Of a stretch of DNA of 64,000 bases, positions 44,274 through 52,233 are shown piece by piece (the first letter of the stretch is position 1; each line of letters starts with the position of its first letter). The stretch comes from Paracoccaceae bacterium (GTDB taxonomy: Bacteria; Pseudomonadota; Alphaproteobacteria; Rhodobacterales; Rhodobacteraceae), in the NCBI GenBank assembly GCA_030750975.1, contig JASMHC010000018.1, positions 1 to 64,000 of the forward strand, read 5' to 3'. Under the pieces are notes generated by a model. It searched no databases and was not told the origin of the DNA. It worked only from the letters and a program-made list of their open reading frames with translations. A program made the translations under genes and the position numbers.

Positions 44274-46218
44274 AATGAGCGCCAAAAACCAGCCGACTTT
44301 CCGTCGTTTTGAGGAAGGGGAAACATCGGCCGATTGGGACCTTGAGGAAAAGATCTTCACTCAGGACAAATCCTACAAATGTCCGACCTATATCCACAAA
44401 ACTCCACCCTGTCAGGGGTCCTGCCCTTCGGGCCACGAAATTCGTGGCTGGCTGGCAATTGCCCGCGGCATGGACAAACCGGCGGACGCCGAAACTCCGT
44501 GGCAGGAATACGCTTTCCAGCGCATGGTCAGCGCCAACCCTTTCCCGGCCACAATGGGACGTGTCTGCCCGGCCCCGTGTGAAGCAGGGTGCAACCGCAA
44601 CGAAGTTGACGAATATGTCGGCATCAACGGGGTTGAGCAATATGTCGGCGATTGGGCCAACGCCAATGGCATCACAATGGCCGAACCCGGAGCCGACACC
44701 GGCAAGAAAATCGCCATCATCGGCGGAGGTCCGGCTGGCCTGTCGGCGGCCTATTTCCTGCGTCTGGACGGCCACTCCGTCACCCTGTTCGAGGCCCATG
44801 AACAACTGGGGGGCATGATGCGCTATGGCATCCCCGGCTACCGGACACCGCGTTCGATGTTGGACAGTGAAATCGGCCGGATCATCGACATGGGTGTGGA
44901 CGTGCGCACCGGCGTGCGCGTCGGTTCTGATGTTACGGTTGACGAGTTGGACAAGGCCTTTGACGCCATCCTCTGGTCCGTCGGCGCCCAAAAGGGCCGC
45001 GACCTGCCCGTTCCCGGATGGGAAGGCACCGAAAACTGTATCAACGGCATCGAGTTTCTGGACGCCTTTAACCAGGGCTATGTGTTGGGCACCGCCCGTA
45101 AGGTCGTTGTGGTCGGCGGCGGCGATACCTCGATTGACGTCGCCTCGGTTGCGCGGCGTTTGGGGCATATCACGGCGGATTACCTGCCTGAACGCAATGA
45201 CGGATCAATCGTGGATTTCACCAGCCACGACGTCGCCACCAGCCTGTCACGCGAAGGCATGTCGGCAACTTTGACGTCGCTGTTCCCGATCGAGCAGATG
45301 ACAGCCGCCGAGCACGAGCGTGAAGACGCCAAACGCGAAGGTGTCGACATCAAAGGCGGCGTGATGCCGCTGGAAGTTCTGCTGGATGACAATGGCATGG
45401 CCCGCGGCCTTCGCATGTGCGAATGCACGATGAAGGGCAATGTGCCTGAACCTGTCGAGGGCACCGAGTTTGAGCTTGCGGCCGATATCATCATCTCGGC
45501 CATTGGTCAGATGGGTGATCTGGACGGTATGGATGATCTGGATAATGGCCGTGGCTTTATCGACATCAACGGCAGCTATCAAGTCAAGAACCGCGACAAG
45601 CATTTCGCCGGCGGCGACATCGTGCGGCCGCATCTTCTGACCACCGCCATCGGGCACGGCCGGATCGCCGCAGAATCCATCTCTGATTTTCTGGACGATG
45701 GTGAAATTCAGAAAAAACGCCCGAAAGTGGACGTGCATCACTTCAACCTTCTGGAAGAGCTGAACCAGCGCGGCAAGACGCCAAGTGAATACGACCACAG
45801 CCAAACCCGCGGCACCAATTCATCCAGTTTCGCAATCCACAATTACGAAGACCGCTCGACCGGCCAGATCATTCCGCATCACGAGCTGTTCAAGGGGCAT
45901 TTCCAATTCGTGCCGCGCGAAACACGCGACGAAGTGCATATCGAAGGCGACGATGTTCTTGGCAACTTCGAAGAGCGCATCATCGGCTTCACCGAAGAAC
46001 AGGCCCAGAAAGAGGGCGAACGCTGCATGTCTTGCGGCATGTGCTTTGAATGCGACAATTGCGTGATCTTTTGTCCGCAGGATGCCGTGCATCGCGTCAA
46101 GAAGGCAGACCGCACGGTCGGCCGGTATGTCGAGACGGATTACACCAAGTGCATCGGCTGCCACATCTGCGCGGATGTGTGCCCGACCGGATATATCAAA
46201 ATGGGACTGGGGGAATAA
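44266..46218 (+). CDS. dsrL: DsrL, NAD(P)H:acceptor oxidoreductase
   Basis: A 650-aa iron-sulfur flavoprotein related to the small subunit of glutamate synthase. An N-terminal Fe-S region (TPPCQGSCPSGHEI; GRVCPAPCEAGC) precedes an FAD site (IIGGGPAGLSAAYFL) and an NAD(P) site (VVVVGGGDTSIDVAS). A C-terminal 2x[4Fe-4S] ferredoxin domain follows (CMSCGMCFECDNCVIFC; CIGCHICADVCPTG). In sulfur oxidisers it couples DsrAB to NAD(P). ATG 44266 inside the end of dsrK is chosen because AGAGGA lies at the right distance. Confidence 0.93.
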   Translation: MNEMSAKNQPTFRRFEEGETSADWDLEEKIFTQDKSYKCPTYIHKTPPCQGSCPSGHEIRGWLAIARGMDKPADAETPWQEYAFQRMVSANPFPATMGRVCPAPCEAGCNRNEVDEYVGINGVEQYVGDWANANGITMAEPGADTGKKIAIIGGGPAGLSAAYFLRLDGHSVTLFEAHEQLGGMMRYGIPGYRTPRSMLDSEIGRIIDMGVDVRTGVRVGSDVTVDELDKAFDAILWSVGAQKGRDLPVPGWEGTENCINGIEFLDAFNQGYVLGTARKVVVVGGGDTSIDVASVARRLGHITADYLPERNDGSIVDFTSHDVATSLSREGMSATLTSLFPIEQMTAAEHEREDAKREGVDIKGGVMPLEVLLDDNGMARGLRMCECTMKGNVPEPVEGTEFELAADIIISAIGQMGDLDGMDDLDNGRGFIDINGSYQVKNRDKHFAGGDIVRPHLLTTAIGHGRIAAESISDFLDDGEIQKKRPKVDVHHFNLLEELNQRGKTPSEYDHSQTRGTNSSSFAIHNYEDRSTGQIIPHHELFKGHFQFVPRETRDEVHIEGDDVLGNFEERIIGFTEEQAQKEGERCMSCGMCFECDNCVIFCPQDAVHRVKKADRTVGRYVETDYTKCIGCHICADVCPTGYIKMGLGE

Positions 46219-46686
46219 ATGCGCCTGATACTGGCCATACTACTTGTTGTGAATTTCGCGATTTCGGCCGTCGCCGAAGAGCATCCGGACTATGGTCCCG
46301 AAATTCCGTCAGCAACCGGTGAACCGCATCCTCAGGGCAATGAATTCATGCGCAAGTTCCATATGGATCTGCTGTCGCATGATCGCGACCTGACCATGTA
46401 TGAGGGGATCCGCGACACGGATGCCAGTCTGAAATCCTGTTTTGACTGCCACGCGGTCACAGATCAGGCCACCGGCAATCCCGTAACCTATGAAGACGAA
46501 CGCAACTTTTGCCGGGTCTGCCACGACTACGCCGCCGTCCGGGTGGATTGCTTTATGTGCCATCGCTCAACCCCCGAAGGCTTTAACGAACCGGCGCTGC
46601 TGAAAAGCCGTCTTCTCGGGCCGGATGACGGGCTTGACGATGCGTTATTTACCGAACTCGCGGCCTTTGTCGCTAACCTCGAATAA
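46219..46686 (+). CDS. dsrJ: DsrJ, triheme cytochrome c
   Basis: A 155-aa periplasmic cytochrome with three CxxCH heme motifs (CFDCH, CRVCH, CFMCH) and an N-terminal hydrophobic stretch (MRLILAILLVVNFAISAVAEE) that is a signal peptide or anchor. It is part of the DsrMKJOP transmembrane complex. It starts at the base after the dsrL stop. Confidence 0.95.
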   Translation: MRLILAILLVVNFAISAVAEEHPDYGPEIPSATGEPHPQGNEFMRKFHMDLLSHDRDLTMYEGIRDTDASLKSCFDCHAVTDQATGNPVTYEDERNFCRVCHDYAAVRVDCFMCHRSTPEGFNEPALLKSRLLGPDDGLDDALFTELAAFVANLE

Positions 46687-46698
46687 GGGGCGGCCAAC

Positions 46699-47442
46699 AT
46701 GCAAGACGAACGCCCACTCGACCCATCCCGCCGCAACTTTTTCAAAAGTGGTGCGGCGGCTGTCACCCTGACCCTTGCCCCCGGCGTAACCGTGATGGCC
46801 TTTGGCGGCACGGCGGCCAGTGCACAGGGCGCCGATGCCGGCAAACGCTGGGGATTGCTGATTGACGTCAACAAATGCAGCAAGGATTGCGAGGCTTGTG
46901 TCACGGCCTGCAAGGACGAAAACGGATGGGAAGGCAAAGGCAAGGCCGAACAAAACGCCCAGTGGATTCGCAAGGTCACGCTGAAAGACAAATCCACCGG
47001 TCGCGAATCCTCGCTTCCGGTGATGTGCCAGCATTGCGAACAACCGCCTTGTGTCGATGTTTGCCCCACCGGCGCGAGCTTCAAGCGCAAGGACGGTATT
47101 GTACTGGTCGATAAACACATCTGCATCGGCTGCCGCTACTGCATGATGGCCTGTCCGTTCAAGGCACGGTCATTTGTGCACGAACCTGTCAACAATCAAA
47201 AAACCTTCGCACCGCGCGGAAAAGGCACCGTCGAAAGCTGCACGCTTTGCGTTCACCGGATTGATGCGGGCCGCATCCCCGCCTGTGTCGAGGCCTGTGA
47301 CGCAACAGGCAATGGCGCGATGACATTCGGTGATCTTAACGATCCCGAAAGCGAAATCTCCAAGGCACTCACGGCCTATCCGTCTGTCGCATTGCGCGAT
47401 GATCTCGATCTTAACCCAGGCGTGCGCTACGCCAACCTGTAA
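46699..47442 (+). CDS. dsrO: DsrO, periplasmic Fe-S subunit
   Basis: A 247-aa ferredoxin-like protein with a twin-arginine signal (SRRNFFKSGAAAV, residues 9-21, cut near ASAQGA). Four cysteine clusters for [4Fe-4S] centres follow (CSKDCEACVTAC; CQHCEQPPCVDVCPTGA; CIGCRYCMMACPF; CTLCVHR with CVEACDATG). It faces the periplasm in DsrMKJOP, between DsrJ and DsrP. Confidence 0.95.
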   Translation: MQDERPLDPSRRNFFKSGAAAVTLTLAPGVTVMAFGGTAASAQGADAGKRWGLLIDVNKCSKDCEACVTACKDENGWEGKGKAEQNAQWIRKVTLKDKSTGRESSLPVMCQHCEQPPCVDVCPTGASFKRKDGIVLVDKHICIGCRYCMMACPFKARSFVHEPVNNQKTFAPRGKGTVESCTLCVHRIDAGRIPACVEACDATGNGAMTFGDLNDPESEISKALTAYPSVALRDDLDLNPGVRYANL

Positions 47443-47452
47443 GGAGCCAGAT

Positions 47453-48649
47453 ATGGAGCGAACGATCTATCGCGAAATCAAGGCCACTCAGGGGGTCTGG
47501 ACCCTGGGGATCATTTTGCTGGGGCTGGTCGGTCTTGCCGGATTATCGGTTTTATATGTCGAACATTACGGCCATGCCGTAACCGGAATGAACAACCAGA
47601 TCGTCTGGGGCCTGCCGCATGTTTTTGCGATTTTCCTGATCGTTGCGGCGTCGGGCGCATTGAACGTGGCGTCGATGGCGTCGGTCTTCAACAACAAGGC
47701 CTATAAACCCCTGTCGCGTCTTTCGGGTATTCTGGCAATATCCCTGCTGGTCGGCGGACTTTTGGTTCTTGTTCTCGATCTGGGCCGCCCGGATCGGTTG
47801 CTTATTGCGATGACAACCTTTAATTTCACGTCGATTTTTACGTGGAACGTACTGCTCTACACCGGATTCATTGGGGTTGTGGCGCTGTATCTCTGGGTTC
47901 AAATGGACCGCAGCGTGCATCCTAAATTCACCAAGCCCGCAGGTATCCTCGCATTCGTCTGGCGGCTTGTCCTGACAACAGGAACCGGCTCGATTTTCGG
48001 CTGGCTGGTGGCCCGGCCCGGCTATGACGCAGCTGTCATGGCTCCGTTGTTTATCTCGATGAGCTTTGCCCTTGGTCTTGCCGTCTTCATCCTTGTTCTG
48101 ATGGCCCTGTTTGCCATGGACGGCCGGGAACTGGGCGAGGCGATATTGAAGCGTATGACCAACCTGCTGGCGATATTTATCGCCGTGGTGCTTTATTTCA
48201 CAGCCGTTCAGCACCTTACCAATCTATACGCCGCAGAGCATGCCGGAATTGAGCGTTTCATCCTGTCCCAGGGCGGTATCTACACCACCCTGTTCTGGGG
48301 TGTACAAATCGTCATTGGCGCTCTTTTGCCCATGGCGCTAATCTTTGGCGGAACGCCGGGTTCGGTCTCGGCGCGCGCGGGTTTGGCCTCGGTCCTTGTA
48401 ATCATCGGCGGCTTCGCGCAGCTTTACGTGATTGTCGTTGGCGGACAGGCCTATCCGCTTGACACCTTCCCGGGATACGAGGTGACATCCAGCTTTTTTG
48501 ATGGAGAGATTGCCAGCTATACGCCTTCCGTCTACGAATTGGCCCTCGGCGTCGGCGGTGTTGCCGTCGCGTTGATTGCCACTGGTCTTGCCACGAAGGT
48601 TTTGCGTATTCTTCCAACGAATCTCGCAGATAAAAACTTAGAAGGTTAA
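47453..48649 (+). CDS. dsrP: DsrP, NrfD-like membrane subunit
   Basis: A 398-aa polytopic protein with about ten hydrophobic segments, of the NrfD/PsrC family, that exchanges electrons with quinone in DsrMKJOP. ATG 47453 has AAGGAG upstream and follows dsrO by 10 bp. The next gene starts directly at its stop (TAAATG). Confidence 0.93.
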   Translation: MERTIYREIKATQGVWTLGIILLGLVGLAGLSVLYVEHYGHAVTGMNNQIVWGLPHVFAIFLIVAASGALNVASMASVFNNKAYKPLSRLSGILAISLLVGGLLVLVLDLGRPDRLLIAMTTFNFTSIFTWNVLLYTGFIGVVALYLWVQMDRSVHPKFTKPAGILAFVWRLVLTTGTGSIFGWLVARPGYDAAVMAPLFISMSFALGLAVFILVLMALFAMDGRELGEAILKRMTNLLAIFIAVVLYFTAVQHLTNLYAAEHAGIERFILSQGGIYTTLFWGVQIVIGALLPMALIFGGTPGSVSARAGLASVLVIIGGFAQLYVIVVGGQAYPLDTFPGYEVTSSFFDGEIASYTPSVYELALGVGGVAVALIATGLATKVLRILPTNLADKNLEG

Positions 48650-49660
48650 ATGGACGCTCACGCCCCGCACCCGTTCGCCAAGTTCGTGGCCATCCTTGGC
48701 CGCGGCAAGACCAAACAACGCCATCTGACTTTGGAAGAAAGCCGCGAGTCGATGGACATGATTCTGCGCAACGAAGTGCTGCCCGAACAGCTCGGGGCGT
48801 TTTTGATGCTTTTGCGCCTGAAAGAAGAAGCGCCCGAGGAAATCGCCGGTTTCGCACTTGCCACAAAAGCGCTTTACGACCTTCCTGCGGATATTCCGAA
48901 GGTGGATGTGGATTGGTCGTCCTATGCGGGCAAACGTATCCAGCTGCCCTATTTTATCCTTTCGGTCATGGCTTTGGTCAATTCCGGTGTATCCGTCACT
49001 ATGCACGGAACCGAAGGCCACACCCCGGGGCGGGTCTATACCCGTGGGATTATCAAGCAATTGGGCTTTCCCGAAGCCGACAATTTCCAGCAAGCCGCGG
49101 ATCAGGTTCGTGCTTCAGGCTTTACCTATCTTCCGCTCGAGGTGCTCAGCCCCCGCTTACGCGCGCTGATCGAACTGCGTCCGATCTTCGGACTGCGTTC
49201 ACCGGTCCACACTTTCGCACGGATGTTGAACCCGTTTGACGCTGAAACCATGATGCAAGGCATTTTCCATCGCGGTTTCATGGATATCCATGCAGGTGCC
49301 GCACGTCTTATGGGCCAGCCGCGCATGGCTGTTTTCCGTGGTGAGGGCGGGGAAATCGAACGCCGTCCGAACAAACCCACCCCGGTTTGGAGCATCCTCG
49401 GAGACGGACAACCATTCGAGGAAACCTGGCCGCAAATCTCGGAAAGCGGTCATCAGCCGCCGGATGAGGAAATGAACACCGCGCGCCTGCTGGACATCTG
49501 GCAAGGCGCAGACACCAACACCTACGCGCTGGATTCCATCAAAGGGACGCTGGCCGTCACCTTGCGCACCATGGGCCGCGCACCAGACATGGAAAGCGCG
49601 GCACACATGGCGGATGAGCTGTGGAACAGCAGGGACAAAGGCTTCCTGCCAAGCGCATGA
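48650..49660 (+). CDS. TrpD2/YbiB-like phosphoribosyltransferase-fold protein
   Basis: A 336-aa protein with the anthranilate phosphoribosyltransferase fold (helical N-domain with LTLEESRESMDMIL; HGTEGHTPGRVYTRGI in place of the usual glycine-rich PRPP loop). The PRPP-binding KHGNR-type motif is replaced, as in YbiB (TrpD2), which binds nucleic acid instead. It starts at the dsrP stop and overlaps dsrN by 4 bp, so it is firmly inside the dsr operon, where I do not know it as a usual member. Its job in sulfur oxidation is unknown. Confidence 0.82.
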   Translation: MDAHAPHPFAKFVAILGRGKTKQRHLTLEESRESMDMILRNEVLPEQLGAFLMLLRLKEEAPEEIAGFALATKALYDLPADIPKVDVDWSSYAGKRIQLPYFILSVMALVNSGVSVTMHGTEGHTPGRVYTRGIIKQLGFPEADNFQQAADQVRASGFTYLPLEVLSPRLRALIELRPIFGLRSPVHTFARMLNPFDAETMMQGIFHRGFMDIHAGAARLMGQPRMAVFRGEGGEIERRPNKPTPVWSILGDGQPFEETWPQISESGHQPPDEEMNTARLLDIWQGADTNTYALDSIKGTLAVTLRTMGRAPDMESAAHMADELWNSRDKGFLPSA

Positions 49661-51015
49661 CCCCGCTGCCGCGCCTGATGATTTCGGCGGCGCACAAGTC
49701 GTCGGGAAAAACCGTTGTTTCGGCGGGCCTGGCGCGGGCCATGTCAAAGGACGCACCAATTGGTACGTTCAAAAAAGGCCCGGATTACATTGATCCGCTT
49801 TGGCTGGCGACGGCTTCGGGCGGGACATGCTACAATCTCGACTTCAACACCATGGGCGGGGATGAACTGACAGCGCTGTTTGCGTCACGCGCCAGTGCCG
49901 AGATCAACTTGGTCGAGGCCAACAAGGGCCTGTTCGACGGCGTCGCCGAGGACGGATCAGACTCGAACGCGGCACTGGCCAAATTGCTGAAAATACCCGT
50001 CATCCTTGTGATTGACACAGTTGGCATGACCCGTGGCATTGCACCTTTGCTGCTTGGATATTCAACCTTTGACCCCAATGTCGAAATCGCTGGTGTCATC
50101 CTGAATCGGACCGGTGGCCCCCGTCACGAAGGCAAGATGCGGCGGGCGGTTGAAACCTATACCGACCTGCCCGTGCTGGGCGCGATCCGGCGATCCGCCG
50201 ATATGAATATCGCCGAGCGGCATCTGGGCCTGATCACCCCGGCTGAAAATCCGGAAACACAAAGCTGGCTGGATCTGGTGGCTGAACTGGTGTCCGAACA
50301 GGTGGACCTTCCGGCGATCCGCGATGTGGCCCGATCGGCCGCGCCGCTTTCATCAGCTCCCCACCCTGCCCAACCTGACAAGCCGGTCAATTTGCGCATT
50401 GGCATCGCCCGTGACGCGGCTTTCGGATTTTATTACGCAGATGATCTTGAGGCGATGGAAAACGCAGGTGCAACCCTAGTCCCGATCGACATGACCCGTG
50501 ATACAAGCCTGCCAAAGATTGACGGCCTGTTCATCGGCGGCGGCTTTCCCGAAACGCAGATGGCGGCGCTCGAGGCCAACACCGACATGCGCCACGCCCT
50601 GAAAGAAGCCCTGATCAATGGGCTGCCAACCTATGCCGAATGCGGTGGATTGATGTATCTGTGCCGCTCGATCACCTATCAGGGGCGACATGCCGCGATG
50701 GTGGGGTTTTTCGATGCGGACACAGAAATGCTGCCAAAGCCGTTTGGGCGTGGTTATGCGCGGTTCCATCGCAATCCGAATCATCCCTGGGGTCCATCGA
50801 CAGACGAGATGCAAGCGCATGAATTCCACTACGCGCGGGTCATCAATTCAACGGAAACGTCGTTTTGCCGGTCGCTGTCGCGCGGATACGGAACCGATGG
50901 AAAACAGGACGGGATGCACAAGGCCAACACGCTTGCGGGCTTTATTCATCTGCGCAACAGCTCTGCGTCCCCCTGGGTCGGCGATTTCTTGAAATTTGTC
51001 CAAAGCAAAAAATAA
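49657..51015 (+). CDS. dsrN: DsrN, cobyrinic acid a,c-diamide synthase-like amidase
   Basis: A 452-aa CobB/CbiA-type protein. It has an N-terminal P-loop ligase (ISAAHKSSGKTVVSAGLARA) and a C-terminal class I glutamine amidotransferase domain with the nucleophile in YAECGGLMYL. In dsr operons it is taken to amidate siroheme for DsrAB. Start 49657 overlaps the preceding stop as ATGA; the longer frame to 49621 is unnecessary. It is the last gene of the dsr transcript. No cobalamin genes are nearby. Confidence 0.9.
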   Translation: MTPLPRLMISAAHKSSGKTVVSAGLARAMSKDAPIGTFKKGPDYIDPLWLATASGGTCYNLDFNTMGGDELTALFASRASAEINLVEANKGLFDGVAEDGSDSNAALAKLLKIPVILVIDTVGMTRGIAPLLLGYSTFDPNVEIAGVILNRTGGPRHEGKMRRAVETYTDLPVLGAIRRSADMNIAERHLGLITPAENPETQSWLDLVAELVSEQVDLPAIRDVARSAAPLSSAPHPAQPDKPVNLRIGIARDAAFGFYYADDLEAMENAGATLVPIDMTRDTSLPKIDGLFIGGGFPETQMAALEANTDMRHALKEALINGLPTYAECGGLMYLCRSITYQGRHAAMVGFFDADTEMLPKPFGRGYARFHRNPNHPWGPSTDEMQAHEFHYARVINSTETSFCRSLSRGYGTDGKQDGMHKANTLAGFIHLRNSSASPWVGDFLKFVQSKK

Positions 51016-51016
51016 A

Positions 51017-51036
51017 CCCCGGCACAAAGGCCGGGG
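51017..51036 (-). terminator. Terminator of tusA (between dsrN and tusA)
   Basis: CCCCGGC and GCCGGGG form a perfect 7-bp stem with a 6-nt loop. On the minus strand it is followed by TTTATTTTTTG, so it ends transcription from tusA. It begins directly after the dsrN stop and may also act on dsr transcripts. Confidence 0.75.
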
Positions 51037-51060
51037 CTTCGAATGCAGATTTTGGCGCGA

Positions 51061-51285
51061 TCAGCTCTTTTTGATCTCGAACTGATACACGTCACCTTCG
51101 CTGCCCGAGCTAATCAGCTCATTGCCGGTCTGGTTGCAGAATGCCGCGAAATCCGCGACCGAACCTGGATCGGTGGCCTTGATTTCCAGCACCTGGCCTG
51201 GCGACATGCCTTTCAGGGCCTTTTTTGCCTTCAGGATCGGCAAGGGGCAGTTCAGCCCTTTCGCGTCCAGCAATTGATCAGCCAT
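51061..51285 (-). CDS. tusA: TusA sulfur-carrier protein
   Basis: A 74-aa TusA/YeeD-like protein with the active cysteine C13 in the CPLP motif (LNCPLPILKAKKAL). It carries persulfide sulfur and in rDsr organisms passes it to DsrEFH. It lies downstream of dsrE2 on the same strand and convergent with dsrN. The usual partner rhodanese gene is absent from the window. Confidence 0.93.
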   Translation of the reverse strand: MADQLLDAKGLNCPLPILKAKKALKGMSPGQVLEIKATDPGSVADFAAFCNQTGNELISSGSEGDVYQFEIKKS

Positions 51286-51317
51286 ATGGTATTTCCTCCG
51301 TTAAACTTTGATGTTTG

Positions 51318-51434
51318 TTAAAGCGTTTCGACATATTGTTGCTGCACAACCATGTGGCGAAACGCGCGATACTTAAAGGCGTTGTGGGCGTTTCGAAATC
51401 AACTTCGCGTCCCAAGTTAATCTCGAAACGCTTT
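51318..51434. repeat. Inverted GCGTTTCGA repeats between dsrE2 and tusA
   Basis: TAAAGCGTTTCGA near the left end and TCGAAACGCTTTA at the right end are exact inverted arms enclosing about 90 bp. Inside are GCGAAACGCG and GGCGTTTCGAAATCAA; the latter 16-mer also occurs at 3321-3336 after the MFS gene. It looks like a small non-coding palindromic element. It reaches the stop codon of dsrE2. Confidence 0.6.
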
Positions 51435-51936
51435 AGATGAACAGGTTCACATCGGCCTTCAACGCTTGCTCCATATAGGTCGCAGCGCCGCCGATCTCCA
51501 TCTCGTCGATCATGTCCGCACGATCATATTCGAACAAATCAAGCGTCATCTGACAGCCGATCATTTTCACATCCGATTCAATCGCCGCTTCGCGAAGCTC
51601 TGGAATCGACGCGACACCCTTTTTCTTGATCAGGTTTTTCATCATGCCACCGGCCATGGCACCAACACCGGGAAGCATACCGACCACATTCGGCATTGCC
51701 ATATGGCCGCCCATCATCGGCATTTCCATCGCCGGATTGCCCAGCGGGGTAAACTTGAGGTTCAAATCTTTCTTCAAGAGCGGAAGACCGTAGAATGTGA
51801 AGAACATCGTCACATCCACATCCATCGCGGCCGCGGTCGTGCCAAGAATGAACGGCGGATACGCCCAGTCAAGCGACCCTTTGGTCACAATGATGGACAT
51901 GCTTTTTGCGTTTTCCAGTTCTCTAGTATCGAGCAT
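51433..51936 (-). CDS. dsrE2: DsrE2-like sulfurtransferase
   Basis: A 167-aa DsrE/F-fold protein of the DsrE2 type. It has a central hydrophobic Gly/Met-rich stretch (about 68-102, which may insert in the membrane) and a conserved C128 in KMIGCQMTLDLF. ATG 51936 has GGGAGG before it; the longer open frame is not supported. With TusA it forms the sulfur relay feeding DsrEFH. The two genes are separated by a 147-bp repeat-containing gap. Confidence 0.88.
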   Translation of the reverse strand: MLDTRELENAKSMSIIVTKGSLDWAYPPFILGTTAAAMDVDVTMFFTFYGLPLLKKDLNLKFTPLGNPAMEMPMMGGHMAMPNVVGMLPGVGAMAGGMMKNLIKKKGVASIPELREAAIESDVKMIGCQMTLDLFEYDRADMIDEMEIGGAATYMEQALKADVNLFI

Positions 51937-52233
51937 GCTGCCCTCCCTGTCGCTTTTCCTATTAAGATTTCCGAATATCATAGCATTCCAATTTACGAAT
52001 TCATAGCAAAATCGCGATTTTTGGAATGTTTCAAAGGTAAATTCAACTTGTAATTGGAAAGCAAACCCACCCATACCGCTTGGTAAGGGTAAATTGGGGG
52101 GCAGACTTGCGACAGATTGGATTCCGGTGAAATGCCGGTTGAACAATTCTGTATACCAATGTATGCCGTTTGCCATGAAATGCAGAACCCTACACTTACC
52201 TCGCATTAGTAACGCTGAAAGGTCGTGACAAAG

